This document shows positions 1 to 9,184 of a DNA stretch of 64,000 bases, piece after piece. Positions within the stretch are counted from its first letter, which is position 1. Every line of letters starts with the position of its first letter. Both the position numbers and the translations under genes were made by a program. Source of the DNA: Streptomyces sp. APSN-46.1 (GTDB lineage Bacteria > Actinomycetota > Actinomycetes > Streptomycetales > Streptomycetaceae); the NCBI RefSeq assembly GCF_022815725.1, contig NZ_JALGRF010000005.1:187623-251622 (forward strand), in the 5' to 3' direction. The notes beneath the pieces are model-generated. The model had not been told where the DNA came from and did no database searches. It saw only the letters and a program-made list of their open reading frames with translations.

Positions 1-914
1 GCGGGGGTGTTCAGCAGCTGCGAGTAGTTCAGGGCTCCGCCGAAGCGCTCGATGACGCGGAGCGTCTCCTTCGTGTACCCGTCGAGCACGATCGCCGCGC
101 CGCTGGTGCCGAACGCCTTGTTCAGCGTCATCACCACGATGGTGCGCTCGTCCAGGACGGGGCTGTGCGTGCGGACGTAGCCGACGCCCCGCTCTCCGTA
201 CGCCGACATCGAGTGGGAGTCGTCGTAGTAGACGATCAGGCCGTACTTGTCCTGGAGCTCGGCCAGTTCCTTGACCGGCGCGTATCCGCCGAGGCTGTCG
301 CTGCCGTCGCAGACGTAGGCCACCTTGGCGTACTTCTTGCAGGCGTCCTCGATGAAGTCGAGGTCGTGGTGCCCGGAGGTGACGACCTCGGTCTCGTCGG
401 CGCAGACCGGCTTGAGGTTGGCCATCGAAACGTGGGCGTTCTTGTCGAAAATCATCAAAGGCCGGGTGCCGTTGCCCAGATGACCGGAAGCGATCAGCGG
501 GAGCAGCCCGAAGGTCGCGGTGCTGGCGGCGATGGAACAGACGACGTGGGCGCCGAACAGTTCTCCCAGGGAGTTCTCCAGCTCCAGCATGGCGGGAATC
601 TGGACACGGCTGCGCGCAATGCAGTGGTCCAGGACGCCATAACGGCGGAGCGCCTCGATACCGCCCTCGATAACCTTGGGGTGGGAGTCGAGGTCCAGGT
701 ACGAGCAGCAGCTGAAGTTGATGAATTCATGGCCCGCGTCGATGAATTCGTGGCTGGCGTCGGTACGCAGTACGCCGTCGCCGTAGTCGTAGTCCGCGAC
801 GATTCCGGCCAGCCCGTTGCGCTCCGACATGTCCCAGAACGCGTTGCCGATGCCGATCAGCTTGTCGTTGTTGCGGTATTTGTGCGTCGGCGTGATGGTC
901 TTGCGCTCGTTCAT
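1..914 (-). CDS. Alpha-oxoamine synthase-family PLP enzyme (partial, 3' end outside the window)
   Basis: Fold-type I PLP enzyme of the AONS/ALAS/KBL family, which joins an acyl-CoA or acyl-ACP to an amino acid with decarboxylation. The visible 304 residues hold the PLP lysine in TLNKAFGTSG (about K266), the pyridine-binding motif DDSHSMSAYG (231-240), where AONS usually has DEAHS, and a ring-stacking histidine candidate near H161. The C-terminus lies off the left edge. The ATG at 914 overlaps the TGA of the upstream cupin gene (ATGA), with GAGGGG five bases before it, so translation is coupled. The neighbours (cupin oxygenase-like, MFS exporter) suggest a small-molecule pathway rather than biotin or heme synthesis. 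The substrate cannot be told from sequence; the family call is firm. Confidence 0.85.
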   Translation of the reverse strand, partial: MNERKTITPTHKYRNNDKLIGIGNAFWDMSERNGLAGIVADYDYGDGVLRTDASHEFIDAGHEFINFSCCSYLDLDSHPKVIEGGIEALRRYGVLDHCIARSRVQIPAMLELENSLGELFGAHVVCSIAASTATFGLLPLIASGHLGNGTRPLMIFDKNAHVSMANLKPVCADETEVVTSGHHDLDFIEDACKKYAKVAYVCDGSDSLGGYAPVKELAELQDKYGLIVYYDDSHSMSAYGERGVGYVRTHSPVLDERTIVVMTLNKAFGTSGAAIVLDGYTKETLRVIERFGGALNYSQLLNTP

Positions 915-1807
915 GACGTCCCCTCGGCGGGCTCGTAGTTGTAGACGCCCTTGAGCTTGCGGAACACGGCGGTGTAGAGCGCCACGCCGAGGACGTACGG
1001 CCGGCGGAAGATCTTCGGGTCCCGCAGCCAGAAATTCACGTTGATGTTCATCTCGTCCAGCGACTCGGCCTGGTGCCACCAGCCGAGGGGCAGGTACAGC
1101 ATCTGCCCGGGTTCGAGGATGAGTTCCCGGCGCTGGGCCAGCTTGGACGCGAGCTTGGGGTAGCGCGCCCAGTCCACGTCGTCGAAGTCGAAGACCTGCG
1201 ACTTGTCGCCGAATCCCTGCTTCAGCGAACGCGGGTAGTACTCCCAGAACCCGGGGGGCGCCAGGACGAACCGCTTGCGGCCTTCCAGGGCGATGTTGAA
1301 GTTCTCCAGCTCGTCGAAGTGGCTCTGCGTGAACACGCCCTTGTGGCTGATCCACAGGTTGGCCGCGTTCATCGGGCGGCGGTAGTCGAACAGCTTCCCC
1401 GCGTCGAATCCGAGGATCGCGTTGACGTCGGCGGGGCTGTTGCGGAAGTTCGAGACGATGCGGTTCCAGGTACCGGGGTCGGTCAGGTAGCGCTCGTCCT
1501 CGAAGAACTCGCGGAGCCTGATCTCCTTGGTGGTCCACCGCTCGGAGTTCTGCTTGTCGCTCGGCTCGGTGAACAGGGTGACCATGAGGTCTCCGAGGCG
1601 CTCGGCCACGCCCTCCCGGCCGAGGCCCCGGGACCCCTGCGGCAGGGTGATGATCACCGGGACGTCCGCCCGGATGAGGGCCTCCCGACCGAAGGCCATG
1701 AACTCGTCGAACGAGATGCGGGGAACCGGTAGGCCCCCGAGGCTCTCTCGCCCGGACACAGGATGTGCTGTATTCACCACTCTGTCCTCATCGTCCTCAC
1801 CGTTCAT
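911..1807 (-). CDS. JmjC-like cupin (putative Fe(II)/2-oxoglutarate oxygenase)
   Basis: 298-residue protein of the cupin_8/JmjC-like family, whose members are Fe(II)- and 2-oxoglutarate-dependent hydroxylases. The metal triad is visible as H163-x-D165 (QSHFDELENF) and H245 (GWWHQAES). Lys178 in EGRKRFVLAPP sits where JmjC enzymes often bind 2-oxoglutarate. There is no signal peptide and no membrane helix. The ATG at 1807 overlaps the stop of the MFS gene (ATGA) and no Shine-Dalgarno is visible before it, so it probably relies on translational coupling. It also overlaps the PLP-enzyme start at its own stop. The natural inference is tailoring of the product or precursor of the neighbouring PLP enzyme. 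A role on protein or tRNA substrates is the alternative. Confidence 0.75.
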   Translation of the reverse strand: MNGEDDEDRVVNTAHPVSGRESLGGLPVPRISFDEFMAFGREALIRADVPVIITLPQGSRGLGREGVAERLGDLMVTLFTEPSDKQNSERWTTKEIRLREFFEDERYLTDPGTWNRIVSNFRNSPADVNAILGFDAGKLFDYRRPMNAANLWISHKGVFTQSHFDELENFNIALEGRKRFVLAPPGFWEYYPRSLKQGFGDKSQVFDFDDVDWARYPKLASKLAQRRELILEPGQMLYLPLGWWHQAESLDEMNINVNFWLRDPKIFRRPYVLGVALYTAVFRKLKGVYNYEPAEGTS

Positions 1808-3060
1808 TGATCTTGTACCGCCATTTTTTTGGAAGCCGGTTCCGTGACCGGCCCGCTCCCGCGCAGGGCCGACTGGCCCGCGAGGCTCAGAACCAGGGCG
1901 ACGGCCCCTCCGCCGACGCCCGCCCACGCGGCGTGCGCGGAACTGCCCAGATCGGCCAGTTGCCCGCCCACCGCCGTACCCGAGGCGATACCGAGGGCCC
2001 CGAAACTGGTGAGCCAGGAGAACGCCTCCGAGAGGGCGCTCTTCGGGGCCAGTGACTCCAGCAGCGTGCTGCCCGCGATCAGCGCCGGGGAGATCGCGAT
2101 GCCCGCGACGACGACGAGGAAGCACATGACCAGGGGGGATTCCACGAAGGCCAGGGGAACCACCCCGAGTGTCAGCAGGCCGGTGGTGACCGCCAGCAAC
2201 CGCGCCTGCGACAGGCGCCAGTTCGCCGAGCCGTAGACCAGGCCGGCGATCAGGCTGCCCACGGCGATCAGCGAGATGAACACGCCGGCCAGCCCGGGCG
2301 TCGAGCGTTCCCGGGCGAAGGCGATCATCGTGACGTCGACCGCGCCGAACTGGAAGCCCATCCCGGCGTAGGCGATCATCAGCACCCAGACGCCGGGCAC
2401 CCCGAGCGCCCGCTCGGGACCGCGGCCGGGCGTCGGCTCGGACACCGGCTCCGACCGGCGGTGCAGCGCGACGGCCACGGACCCGACGGTGGTCAGGACC
2501 AGGCAGGCGACCAGGCCCGCGGCCGGGTGCACCGCCGAGGCCAACACCGTGACCAGCAGCGGCCCGACCAGGAAGATCGTGTCGTCCAGCATGGACTCCA
2601 TGGCGTAGGCCGCGCGCAGCAGCCCCGGCCCGACCATCGTCGCCCACCGCGCCCGCATGAACGAGGTGAACGAGACCGAGGTGCACCCGGCGGCCACGGC
2701 CGCGACGATCATCAGCCACAGCGGGGCCTTGAGCACGATCGACACCAGCAGGGTCGTCATCCCCGCCGCGTGTGCCAGGGCCGCGGTGAGCAGCACCTTC
2801 CGCTGGCTGACCCGGTCGGCCATGCGTCCGAGCACCGGGCTGGCCACGCCCTGCGAGACCAGCATGGCCGCGGCCACCGTCCCGGCCTGGGCCATCGACC
2901 CGGTGAACGCCGAGATCAGCAGCAGACAGCTGACGGAGCGCATGGCAATCGGAAAGCGGCCGACCATTCCCCAGAATCCCAGCGCCGCGGCGCCCGGTTC
3001 CCGAAGCAGTCGTAAATAGGTTCCGAGTCCGGACTTCGACTCAGACGTACCCTCGGACAC
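1804..3060 (-). CDS. MFS transporter (12 TM), first gene of the operon
   Basis: 418-residue major facilitator protein with about 12 hydrophobic segments. The conserved loop 2-3 motif appears as GRMADRVSQRKVL near residues 98-110. The N-terminal 30 and C-terminal 20 residues are hydrophilic and cytoplasmic. The start is GTG at 3060; a G-rich stretch lies upstream. It heads a coupled operon with the cupin and PLP enzyme, so it is most simply an exporter or immunity pump for their product. It is clearly related to the MFS gene at 24853 (matching RARW/RSRW and DD/DE-x-F-x-VGP segments), so the two are paralogues. The substrate is unknown. Confidence 0.85.
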   Translation of the reverse strand: MSEGTSESKSGLGTYLRLLREPGAAALGFWGMVGRFPIAMRSVSCLLLISAFTGSMAQAGTVAAAMLVSQGVASPVLGRMADRVSQRKVLLTAALAHAAGMTTLLVSIVLKAPLWLMIVAAVAAGCTSVSFTSFMRARWATMVGPGLLRAAYAMESMLDDTIFLVGPLLVTVLASAVHPAAGLVACLVLTTVGSVAVALHRRSEPVSEPTPGRGPERALGVPGVWVLMIAYAGMGFQFGAVDVTMIAFARERSTPGLAGVFISLIAVGSLIAGLVYGSANWRLSQARLLAVTTGLLTLGVVPLAFVESPLVMCFLVVVAGIAISPALIAGSTLLESLAPKSALSEAFSWLTSFGALGIASGTAVGGQLADLGSSAHAAWAGVGGGAVALVLSLAGQSALRGSGPVTEPASKKMAVQDQ

Positions 3061-3206
3061 AACGCCCCCGTCAGTGCGAAATGGCTATCCCGGAAAATTC
3101 CGGCGATCCCCAGCCGGAAAACCCAGTCCCACCACACGTCAGGAATCAATTGATTCCCCATCTGACTGTGCCGATACCCGCGCCCCCGCTGCCCAACAGC
3201 GGCTCC

Positions 3207-3235
3207 ACAGTAGGGGCGTTACCAAGCCGTGTCAA
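3207..3235 (-). promoter_or_regulatory. Strong housekeeping-type promoter for the MFS-cupin-PLP operon
   Basis: On the minus strand a perfect -35 box TTGACA (3235-3230) is followed by 17 bases and a -10 box TACTGT (3212-3207). This is close to the HrdB/sigma-70 consensus and points at the operon, leaving a 5' leader of about 140 bases before the GTG at 3060. Nothing else recognisable was seen in 3236-3573 apart from the ribosome site of the next gene. Confidence 0.65.
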
Positions 3236-3573
3236 TACCCGTGAATGCGGCTCCACAAGCGGCTGAGCAGGGCAATCATGGTTCACCCGGGTGGCGCGAA
3301 AACCACCGTACGCGGGTCACATACGTGAACCCCGGCAACGGGCGAGCCTTTTCAACGACGCGGATTAAATGATTCGACCGTCACCCCCATTACCCGTCCA
3401 GAATTCCCGCACCCGCCATCGGCGCGTCGATAAGTCCGGCATCGGCCGCCCATGCGCTCATCCATGGCTCATCTCACGGGCTGAGATCCGCCCGACGCCC
3501 GGCCACCCATACGATGGCTGGCGGCCTCACGCGACGCGGAGGCCGTCGTGACGATTCGATTCAGGAGGCAGTC

Positions 3574-5073
3574 GTGACCCAGGCGACGTCCGAGAGCCAG
3601 GACCCCGGCCAGGAGCTCCAGACCCCGGAGACCACCGAGGACGAGCAGACCGAGGCCATAGAGCAGCGGAAGAACGGCCTGACCGGCGGCGTGAGCGACG
3701 AGCTGGCCGAGAACATGAAGCAGGGCTGGGCCGACACCGAGCGCCACGACCTGGAGCCCATCGCGCAGGCCGCGCACACCGCCCGCCGCCGCTCCGAGCT
3801 CTCCGCCCGCTTCCCCGGCGAGCGCCTGGTGATCCCCGCCGGCAACCTGAAGGTCCGGGCCAACGACACGGACTACTCCTTCCGCGCGTCCTCCGACTAC
3901 GCCTACCTGACGGGTGACCAGACCCAGGACGGCGCGCTGGTCCTGGAGCCGTCGCAGGACGGCGGCCACAAGGCCACCGCCTACCTGCTCCCCCGTTCCG
4001 ACCGTGAGAACGGCGAGTTCTGGCTCTCCGGCCGGGGCGAGCTGTGGGACGGCCGGCGCAACAGCCTCACCGAGAACGAGCGGCTCCTCGGCCTGCCCTG
4101 CGAGGACGTTCGCACGCTGGCCGCCGCGCTCACCGAGGCGACCGGCCGGGTCCGCGTCCTGCGCGGCTACGACGCCGGCATCGAGGCCGCCCTGAACGAC
4201 AAGGTGACCGCCGAGAGCGACGAGGAGTTCCGCGTCTTCCTCTCCGAGATGCGCCGCGTCAAGGACGACTTCGAGATCGCCGAGCTGCGCTACGCCTGCG
4301 AGTCCACCGCCCGCGGCTTCGAGGACGTCGTCAAGGTCCTCGACAAGGCCGAGGCCACCTCCGAGCGCTACATCGAAGGGACGTTCTTCCTGCGCGCCCG
4401 CGTCGAGGGCAACGACGTCGGCTACAGCACCATCGCCGCCGCCGGCCCGCACGCCACCACCATCCACTGGGTGCGCAACGACGGCGCGGTCCGCGCCGGC
4501 GAGCTGCTGCTGCTCGACGCCGGCGTGGAGACCCGCAACCTCTACACCGCCGACGTGACCCGCACGCTGCCCATCGACGGCCGCTTCACCCCGCTCCAGC
4601 GCAAGATCTACGACGCCGTGTACGAGGCCCAGGAGGCCGGAATCGCCGCCGTGCGGCCGGGCGCCGACTACCGGGACTTCCACCACGCCGCGCAGCGCGT
4701 GCTGGCCGAGAAGCTCGTCTCGTGGGGCCTGTTCGGCGACATGGACCTGGAGAAGGTCTGGGAGCTGGGCCTGCACCGCCGCTGGACCATGCACGGCACC
4801 GGCCACATGCTCGGCATGGACGTCCACGACTGCGCCGCGGCCCGCACCGAGCTGTACGTCAACGGCACGCTGGAGCCGGGCATGTGCCTGACCGTCGAGC
4901 CCGGTCTGTACTTCCAGGTGGACGACCTGACGGTGCCCGCGGAGTACCGGGGCATCGGCGTCCGGATCGAGGACGACATCCTCGTCACCGAGGACGGCAA
5001 CGAGAACCTCTCGGCGGCCCTGCCCCGGCAGGCGGACGAGGTCGAGGCCTGGATGGCCGCCCTCCGCGCCTGA
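3574..5073 (+). CDS. pepP: Xaa-Pro aminopeptidase (aminopeptidase P)
   Basis: 499-residue M24B metallopeptidase that releases the N-terminal residue from peptides with proline in second position. All five dinuclear-metal ligands are present: D315 (LLLLDAGVE), D327 (ADVTRT), H411 (HGTGHMLG), E442 (TVEPGLY) and E466 (GVRIEDD). The N-terminal AMP_N domain covers roughly residues 60-230, and residues 1-50 are an acidic Gln/Glu-rich extension common in actinobacterial PepP. The start is the GTG at 3574 because AGGAGG lies five bases upstream; an in-frame GTG/ATG further up (3514) has no such site. It is monocistronic, ends at a terminator hairpin, and is probably a cytoplasmic housekeeping enzyme. 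Confidence 0.95.
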   Translation: MTQATSESQDPGQELQTPETTEDEQTEAIEQRKNGLTGGVSDELAENMKQGWADTERHDLEPIAQAAHTARRRSELSARFPGERLVIPAGNLKVRANDTDYSFRASSDYAYLTGDQTQDGALVLEPSQDGGHKATAYLLPRSDRENGEFWLSGRGELWDGRRNSLTENERLLGLPCEDVRTLAAALTEATGRVRVLRGYDAGIEAALNDKVTAESDEEFRVFLSEMRRVKDDFEIAELRYACESTARGFEDVVKVLDKAEATSERYIEGTFFLRARVEGNDVGYSTIAAAGPHATTIHWVRNDGAVRAGELLLLDAGVETRNLYTADVTRTLPIDGRFTPLQRKIYDAVYEAQEAGIAAVRPGADYRDFHHAAQRVLAEKLVSWGLFGDMDLEKVWELGLHRRWTMHGTGHMLGMDVHDCAAARTELYVNGTLEPGMCLTVEPGLYFQVDDLTVPAEYRGIGVRIEDDILVTEDGNENLSAALPRQADEVEAWMAALRA

Positions 5074-5104
5074 CCCCCCGCGTCAGCCCGACGTCCGCGT
5101 CACC

Positions 5105-5140
5105 ACCGGCCCGCCCCTGGTCCCCCAGGCGCGGGCCGGT
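5105..5140 (+). terminator. Intrinsic-type terminator hairpin after pepP
   Basis: Inverted repeat with 16-base arms (5105-5120 and 5125-5140), one mismatch and a 4-base loop, 31 bases after the pepP stop. There is no long T tract, as usual in Streptomyces. The rest of the 5141-5425 gap shows no clear promoter. Confidence 0.7.
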
Positions 5141-5425
5141 CCCGTTTCCGCTTGCACTTTTCCGAACCATCCGGGCGACTGGTGCGGGTTCCGAACCTAT
5201 TGACCTGTACACACTCACGCTGGAAGAGTCGCGCCCAGACCGCGGCGCCCTTCTCGCTCAGGACCAACTGGCGCCGCAGGCAGGGAAGTTCAGCCGATCG
5301 TGCCGGTGGGGGCCGGCGATACGGACGGCGACACCCGGACCGACGGACAGGCACCGCGACCGAACCGGTCAGTGCCAGGCCGTCCGCCGTGATCTTCACT
5401 CTTCATTCAGCTGGGGAAGCGTCTG

Positions 5426-7243
5426 ATGACAGATATATCGCCTATTTTCCGGTCCAGAACCGCCGCCGTGGCACTCGCCGCAGGTTCCCTGATCCTCACC
5501 GCGACAGCCGCGACAGCCGCGCCGGCCGCCGACACCACGAGCACGACAGCGGCCCCGGCCGCCGCCGGGTCCGCCCTGGCCGACTCCTCCCAGATCACCT
5601 TCGCCGACGCGGCCGGCTCCACCGGCCCGGCCCAGGCCGTCCCCGGCGGCACCGGCGGCGGCACGGTCAACGTGCTCCAGCGCGACACCTTCGGCCACCT
5701 CGACCCCGCCCAGGTGTACGTCAACAACCAGGCACAGCTCGCCACGCTCCTGCACCGCGGACTGACCACCTACAAGCTGGACGACTCCGGCGCGTACTCC
5801 ATCGTGGGCGACCTGGCCACGGACAGCGGCCGGATGAGCGACGGCGGCAAGACCTGGACGTACACGCTCAAGGACGGGATCAAGTGGGAGGACGGCACGC
5901 CGATCACCTCCACCGACATCCGCCACTCCGTCGAGCGGCTCTTCGCGCCGTTCATCAACAGCGGCCCGACCTACCTCCAGCAGTGGCTGGCCGGCACCAA
6001 CGGCACGGACTACCGCGACCTGCTCCCCGGCGGCCCGTACGAGGGCAACCACCTACAGGACTCCGTCCTGTCCACGCCCGACGCGAAGACGGTCGTCTTC
6101 CACTTCGAGAAGGCGCAGCCCGACCTCCCCTACGCCCTCTCCCTCGCCGGCTACGGCGCGGTGCCGCGGGCGAAGGACACCAAGGAGGCGTACGACCTGG
6201 CGCCGGTCGCGTCCGGCCCGTACAAGATCCTCGAATTCAAGCCGGGCACGTCCATGACGCTGGTCCGCAACGCCGAGTGGAACCCGGCCACGGACGCCTC
6301 CCGGCACCAGTACCCGGACCGCTTCCAGATCTCCTTCGGCGTCTCGAACGCCGACTTCACCCGCCGGATGATGACCGACACGGGCGAGGACCAGACCACG
6401 ACCACCTTCACCAACTCGGTCGACAAGGCCTTCATCCCCGAGATCATGGCGAACCCGCAGATGGCCGGGCGCACCCTCGCCGGCCACCAGTCGTACGTCG
6501 CCCAGATCAACTTCAACACCAAGCGGATCACCAGCCGCGACCTGCGCCTCGCGCTCGCGTACGCCGTCCCGACGCAGGCGGTGTACGACGCGCAGGGCGG
6601 CGGCTACGGCGCCGAGCTGGCCGGCAGCTTCATCAGCCCGACCCTCGCCGGCTACAAGAAGAGCGACCCGCTCGGCAAGATCGCGTACCCGCAGGGCCGC
6701 CCGGACAAGGCCCGCGAGATCCTCAAGCGCCACAACAAGCTGGGCATGAAGATCCGCTACGCCTTCGTGGACACCGAGCAGGGCCAGGCGTACTCGGCGA
6801 AGATCGAGACCGCGCTGGAGAAGGCCGGTTTCGACGTGGAGCGCTTCCCGATCACGGGCCGCTACTACTACGACGTGATCGGCAAGACCGACAACACGTA
6901 CGACATGTACGCGTCGGCCTGGGGCGCCGACTGGCCGAGCGGCCTGACCGTCATCCCGCCCGTCTTCGACGGCCGTACGGTCGCCGACGGCGCGTCGAAC
7001 TACTCGATGGTCAACGACCGGCGGATCAACCGGCGGATCGACAGCATCCAGGCCATGACCGACCCGCAGGAGGCCGCGGCGGCGTGGATGCAGCTGAGCG
7101 ACTTCATCGCGAAGCAGGTCGTACCGGCCGTCCCGACCGTCTACTACAAGCAGATGCAGATGCACGGCTCGCGCGTCGGCGGAGCGACATATCACAAGAT
7201 GTTCTCGAACATCGACCCGACGCGCCTGTACGTGAAGCAGTAA
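5426..7243 (+). CDS. ABC transporter substrate-binding protein, peptide/nickel type (SBP family 5)
   Basis: 605-residue extracytoplasmic binding protein of the OppA/DppA class. The family pattern WTYTLKDGIKWEDGTPIT (about residues 148-165) followed by DIRHSVERLF is typical. An Ala/Thr-rich signal peptide spans about residues 1-32. There is no lipobox cysteine, which is unusual because Gram-positive SBPs are normally lipid-anchored; it may be freely secreted or held otherwise. GGGGA lies eight bases before the ATG. No permease or ATPase gene is adjacent, so it is an orphan SBP that would have to share a permease or act as a sensor or scavenger. The family is certain, the ligand unknown. Confidence 0.9.
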   Translation: MTDISPIFRSRTAAVALAAGSLILTATAATAAPAADTTSTTAAPAAAGSALADSSQITFADAAGSTGPAQAVPGGTGGGTVNVLQRDTFGHLDPAQVYVNNQAQLATLLHRGLTTYKLDDSGAYSIVGDLATDSGRMSDGGKTWTYTLKDGIKWEDGTPITSTDIRHSVERLFAPFINSGPTYLQQWLAGTNGTDYRDLLPGGPYEGNHLQDSVLSTPDAKTVVFHFEKAQPDLPYALSLAGYGAVPRAKDTKEAYDLAPVASGPYKILEFKPGTSMTLVRNAEWNPATDASRHQYPDRFQISFGVSNADFTRRMMTDTGEDQTTTTFTNSVDKAFIPEIMANPQMAGRTLAGHQSYVAQINFNTKRITSRDLRLALAYAVPTQAVYDAQGGGYGAELAGSFISPTLAGYKKSDPLGKIAYPQGRPDKAREILKRHNKLGMKIRYAFVDTEQGQAYSAKIETALEKAGFDVERFPITGRYYYDVIGKTDNTYDMYASAWGADWPSGLTVIPPVFDGRTVADGASNYSMVNDRRINRRIDSIQAMTDPQEAAAAWMQLSDFIAKQVVPAVPTVYYKQMQMHGSRVGGATYHKMFSNIDPTRLYVKQ

Positions 7244-7327
7244 CGCCGGGGCGCACGACCGACAGCAGCCAGGGCGGCACCACCATCACCAGGGTGCCGC
7301 CTCGGCGTCAGATCCCCCGCCGACAAC

Positions 7328-7390
7328 GATCCCGTCCGGTCTTTCGACCGGACGGGATCTCGTGACGTTCCCCGAAAGCTACTCGGGAAC
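7328..7390. repeat. Two-hairpin element, copy 1
   Basis: First of three related copies (others at 9817 and 13518). Hairpin A has 13-base arms (7328-7340 and 7347-7359) closing a CTTTCG loop. Hairpin B follows at about 7369-7389 around AAGCTA. The segment GGGATCTCGTGACG between the hairpins is identical in all copies. It also lies where a terminator for the upstream SBP gene would be expected. Confidence 0.7.
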
Positions 7391-7465
7391 GACGCCCCGC
7401 CCCCTCACCTAAAGTAGGAGCGCAAATTTGTTCGTATCGCGTTGGCGCACAGGGGGAATCCACAC

Positions 7466-8035
7466 ATGGCCGACGACAAGCTGCCCGAACCGGCCAAGCT
7501 TCCGCTGACCCCGGATGAGCTCAAGCGGCACAACGCCGAGTGGCGAGGGGGCCTCGTCCAGGCGCCCCCAGCCAACAGTTACGTGGACCCGCTGACGCCC
7601 GTCCCGCTGCGTCCCACGTCGCCCCTCTACCAGCAGCCCCCGTTGCTCGGCCCCCAACAGCCCCCGCTCTTCGGCACCCCGCCCTTCGCACCCGCACCCG
7701 GCGGCCCGCCCCAGGACCGGCTCAAGATCGAGCCCGCGGTCCTCAACACGGCGGCAGGCAGGGCGGACGAGATCCACACCGCCTTCACCAAGCCTGCGGC
7801 CGCGCTGGAGGAGCCGGCGCGGGCGGCCGTCACCGCGATGGCGGGCTGGGACTCGGGCGACGCCATCAAGGCGGCCCACAAGCAGTGGGAGAAGCAAGCG
7901 GGCACCGTCGCGGGCTGGCTGGCGCACATCGCCGAGAGCCTGCGCGCAGGGGCCCGGGACTACAGCAAGACCAATGTCGAGATCGAGCAGTCGTTCAAGG
8001 GCGTCACCCGCCGCTCGGGGCTGGAGGGCCTCTGA
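7466..8035 (+). CDS. WXG100-like / type VII secretion-associated helical protein
   Basis: 189-residue cytoplasmic-looking protein without a signal peptide. Residues 35-85 are Pro-rich and disordered. Residues 85-175 look helical, with GWDSGDAIKAAHKQWEKQ near the middle, a W-x-S/G turn between two helices that recalls WXG100/ESX-type proteins. The ATG at 7466 is chosen because AGGGGGA lies eight bases upstream; a TTG at 7442 has none. Its stop overlaps the next start (TGATG), so the pair is translationally coupled. It probably forms a small complex with the downstream protein. No secretion ATPase (EccC) is in the window. The family assignment rests on pattern only. Confidence 0.55.
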   Translation: MADDKLPEPAKLPLTPDELKRHNAEWRGGLVQAPPANSYVDPLTPVPLRPTSPLYQQPPLLGPQQPPLFGTPPFAPAPGGPPQDRLKIEPAVLNTAAGRADEIHTAFTKPAAALEEPARAAVTAMAGWDSGDAIKAAHKQWEKQAGTVAGWLAHIAESLRAGARDYSKTNVEIEQSFKGVTRRSGLEGL

Positions 8036-9180
8036 TGAGCAACTTCTACCAGGAGATCCTGGAAACCGACCTCGGGCCACTGGAGAAGCTCGTCACGCAG
8101 TGGCGCACCACGCACGACGCCCTCACGAAGCTGCCCAAGCGCGTCCACGACGAAATGCTCACGCCGCTGCGGGACAAGGGCTACTGGGAGGGCGCTGCGG
8201 CCCCGTACGCCTGGCGGATGATCGACGACATCGAGCGGCAGATCGAGTCGGCCGCCAAGGTCGCCCAGGCGGCGATCGGAGTCATGGAAGATGCCCTCGG
8301 CGACTTCAAATCGGTGAAGAAGGACCTCCAGGACGCCGTCCGGCGCGCCCAGGAGAAAGGCGTCTTCATCCAGGCCAGCGGGGCCGCCGCCACCACGGTG
8401 TTCGACGGCCAGTGCAAGGTGATCGAGAAGGACTCCCCGGAGGCGAAGGCCATCGAAGGAGCCCAACAGGAGATCAACGCCATCGTGAAGCGGGGCATCA
8501 TCGCCGACCGGAACATGGCGTTCGCCCTGATGTCCGATGTCGGACTCGGTCAGTGGTTCAACAGCAACCCGCAGCACAAGAACACCGACTCGACCGACAA
8601 GATCTCCCATGACGACTACAACGCCCTCAACCTCGCGATGCAGGGCAAGGACCCGTACCCCGCCACGCAGCGGGAAGGCGCGTACTCGCTGGGCTGGGAC
8701 TACGGCACCGGCAACGGCCCACGAGACCGCGAGTACCACGACGGCGACAAGATGACGGAGCTCATCAAGAAGAGCGTGAGCATGGACCAGCTCCGGGCCG
8801 ACACCCTCGCCGACTGGCGGGACAAGGGGACGGGGACCCAGGAAGGCACCGTCAGCTACTCGATCTCCAAGGACGGAAAGATCGGCGCACTCAAGAAGCT
8901 TGTCACCACCGACCTCCCGGCGATCTTCACCAATGACGAGGAACACCTCGGCGAGGCCTTCGTGGGCTCGTACTCCCTCGACTACAGCGTGAAGGGCCAG
9001 GATCCTGACGGCTCGCTCGTCGTGGAGTACACCCTGAACAACAAGACGAGCAACGAGTCGCTCCTCCATTACATCGGCTATTACGACTGGCTGGAGAAGA
9101 CGAACCGCGAGGAGGGCATGCTGTCCACCATCGATCAGAAGATCACCTGGACCGAGCGCATCCCGGCAGACGGAAAGTAG
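8035..9180 (+). CDS. Hypothetical partner protein with helical N-terminal domain
   Basis: 381-residue protein not recognised as a named family. Residues 1-115 are predicted helical with a YWEG turn (near residue 50), resembling the LXG/WXG-type N-termini of type VII-secreted proteins. Residues 150-381 form a soluble, charged C-terminal domain with motifs GAYSLGWDYGTGNGP and TDLPAIFTNDEEHLGEAF and no catalytic pattern I can name. There is no signal peptide. It is coupled to the upstream WXG100-like gene and followed four bases later by a lipoprotein gene. The three genes look like a cassette, possibly an effector or adhesin with carrier and surface partner. That role is inference. Confidence 0.6.
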   Translation: MSNFYQEILETDLGPLEKLVTQWRTTHDALTKLPKRVHDEMLTPLRDKGYWEGAAAPYAWRMIDDIERQIESAAKVAQAAIGVMEDALGDFKSVKKDLQDAVRRAQEKGVFIQASGAAATTVFDGQCKVIEKDSPEAKAIEGAQQEINAIVKRGIIADRNMAFALMSDVGLGQWFNSNPQHKNTDSTDKISHDDYNALNLAMQGKDPYPATQREGAYSLGWDYGTGNGPRDREYHDGDKMTELIKKSVSMDQLRADTLADWRDKGTGTQEGTVSYSISKDGKIGALKKLVTTDLPAIFTNDEEHLGEAFVGSYSLDYSVKGQDPDGSLVVEYTLNNKTSNESLLHYIGYYDWLEKTNREEGMLSTIDQKITWTERIPADGK

Positions 9181-9184
9181 TCCC

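Noticed and set aside
3199..3257. Direct repeat GCGGCTCCACA near the first promoter
   Set aside because: Two 11-base matches 48 bases apart, one of which runs up to the -10 box; may be chance in GC-rich DNA.
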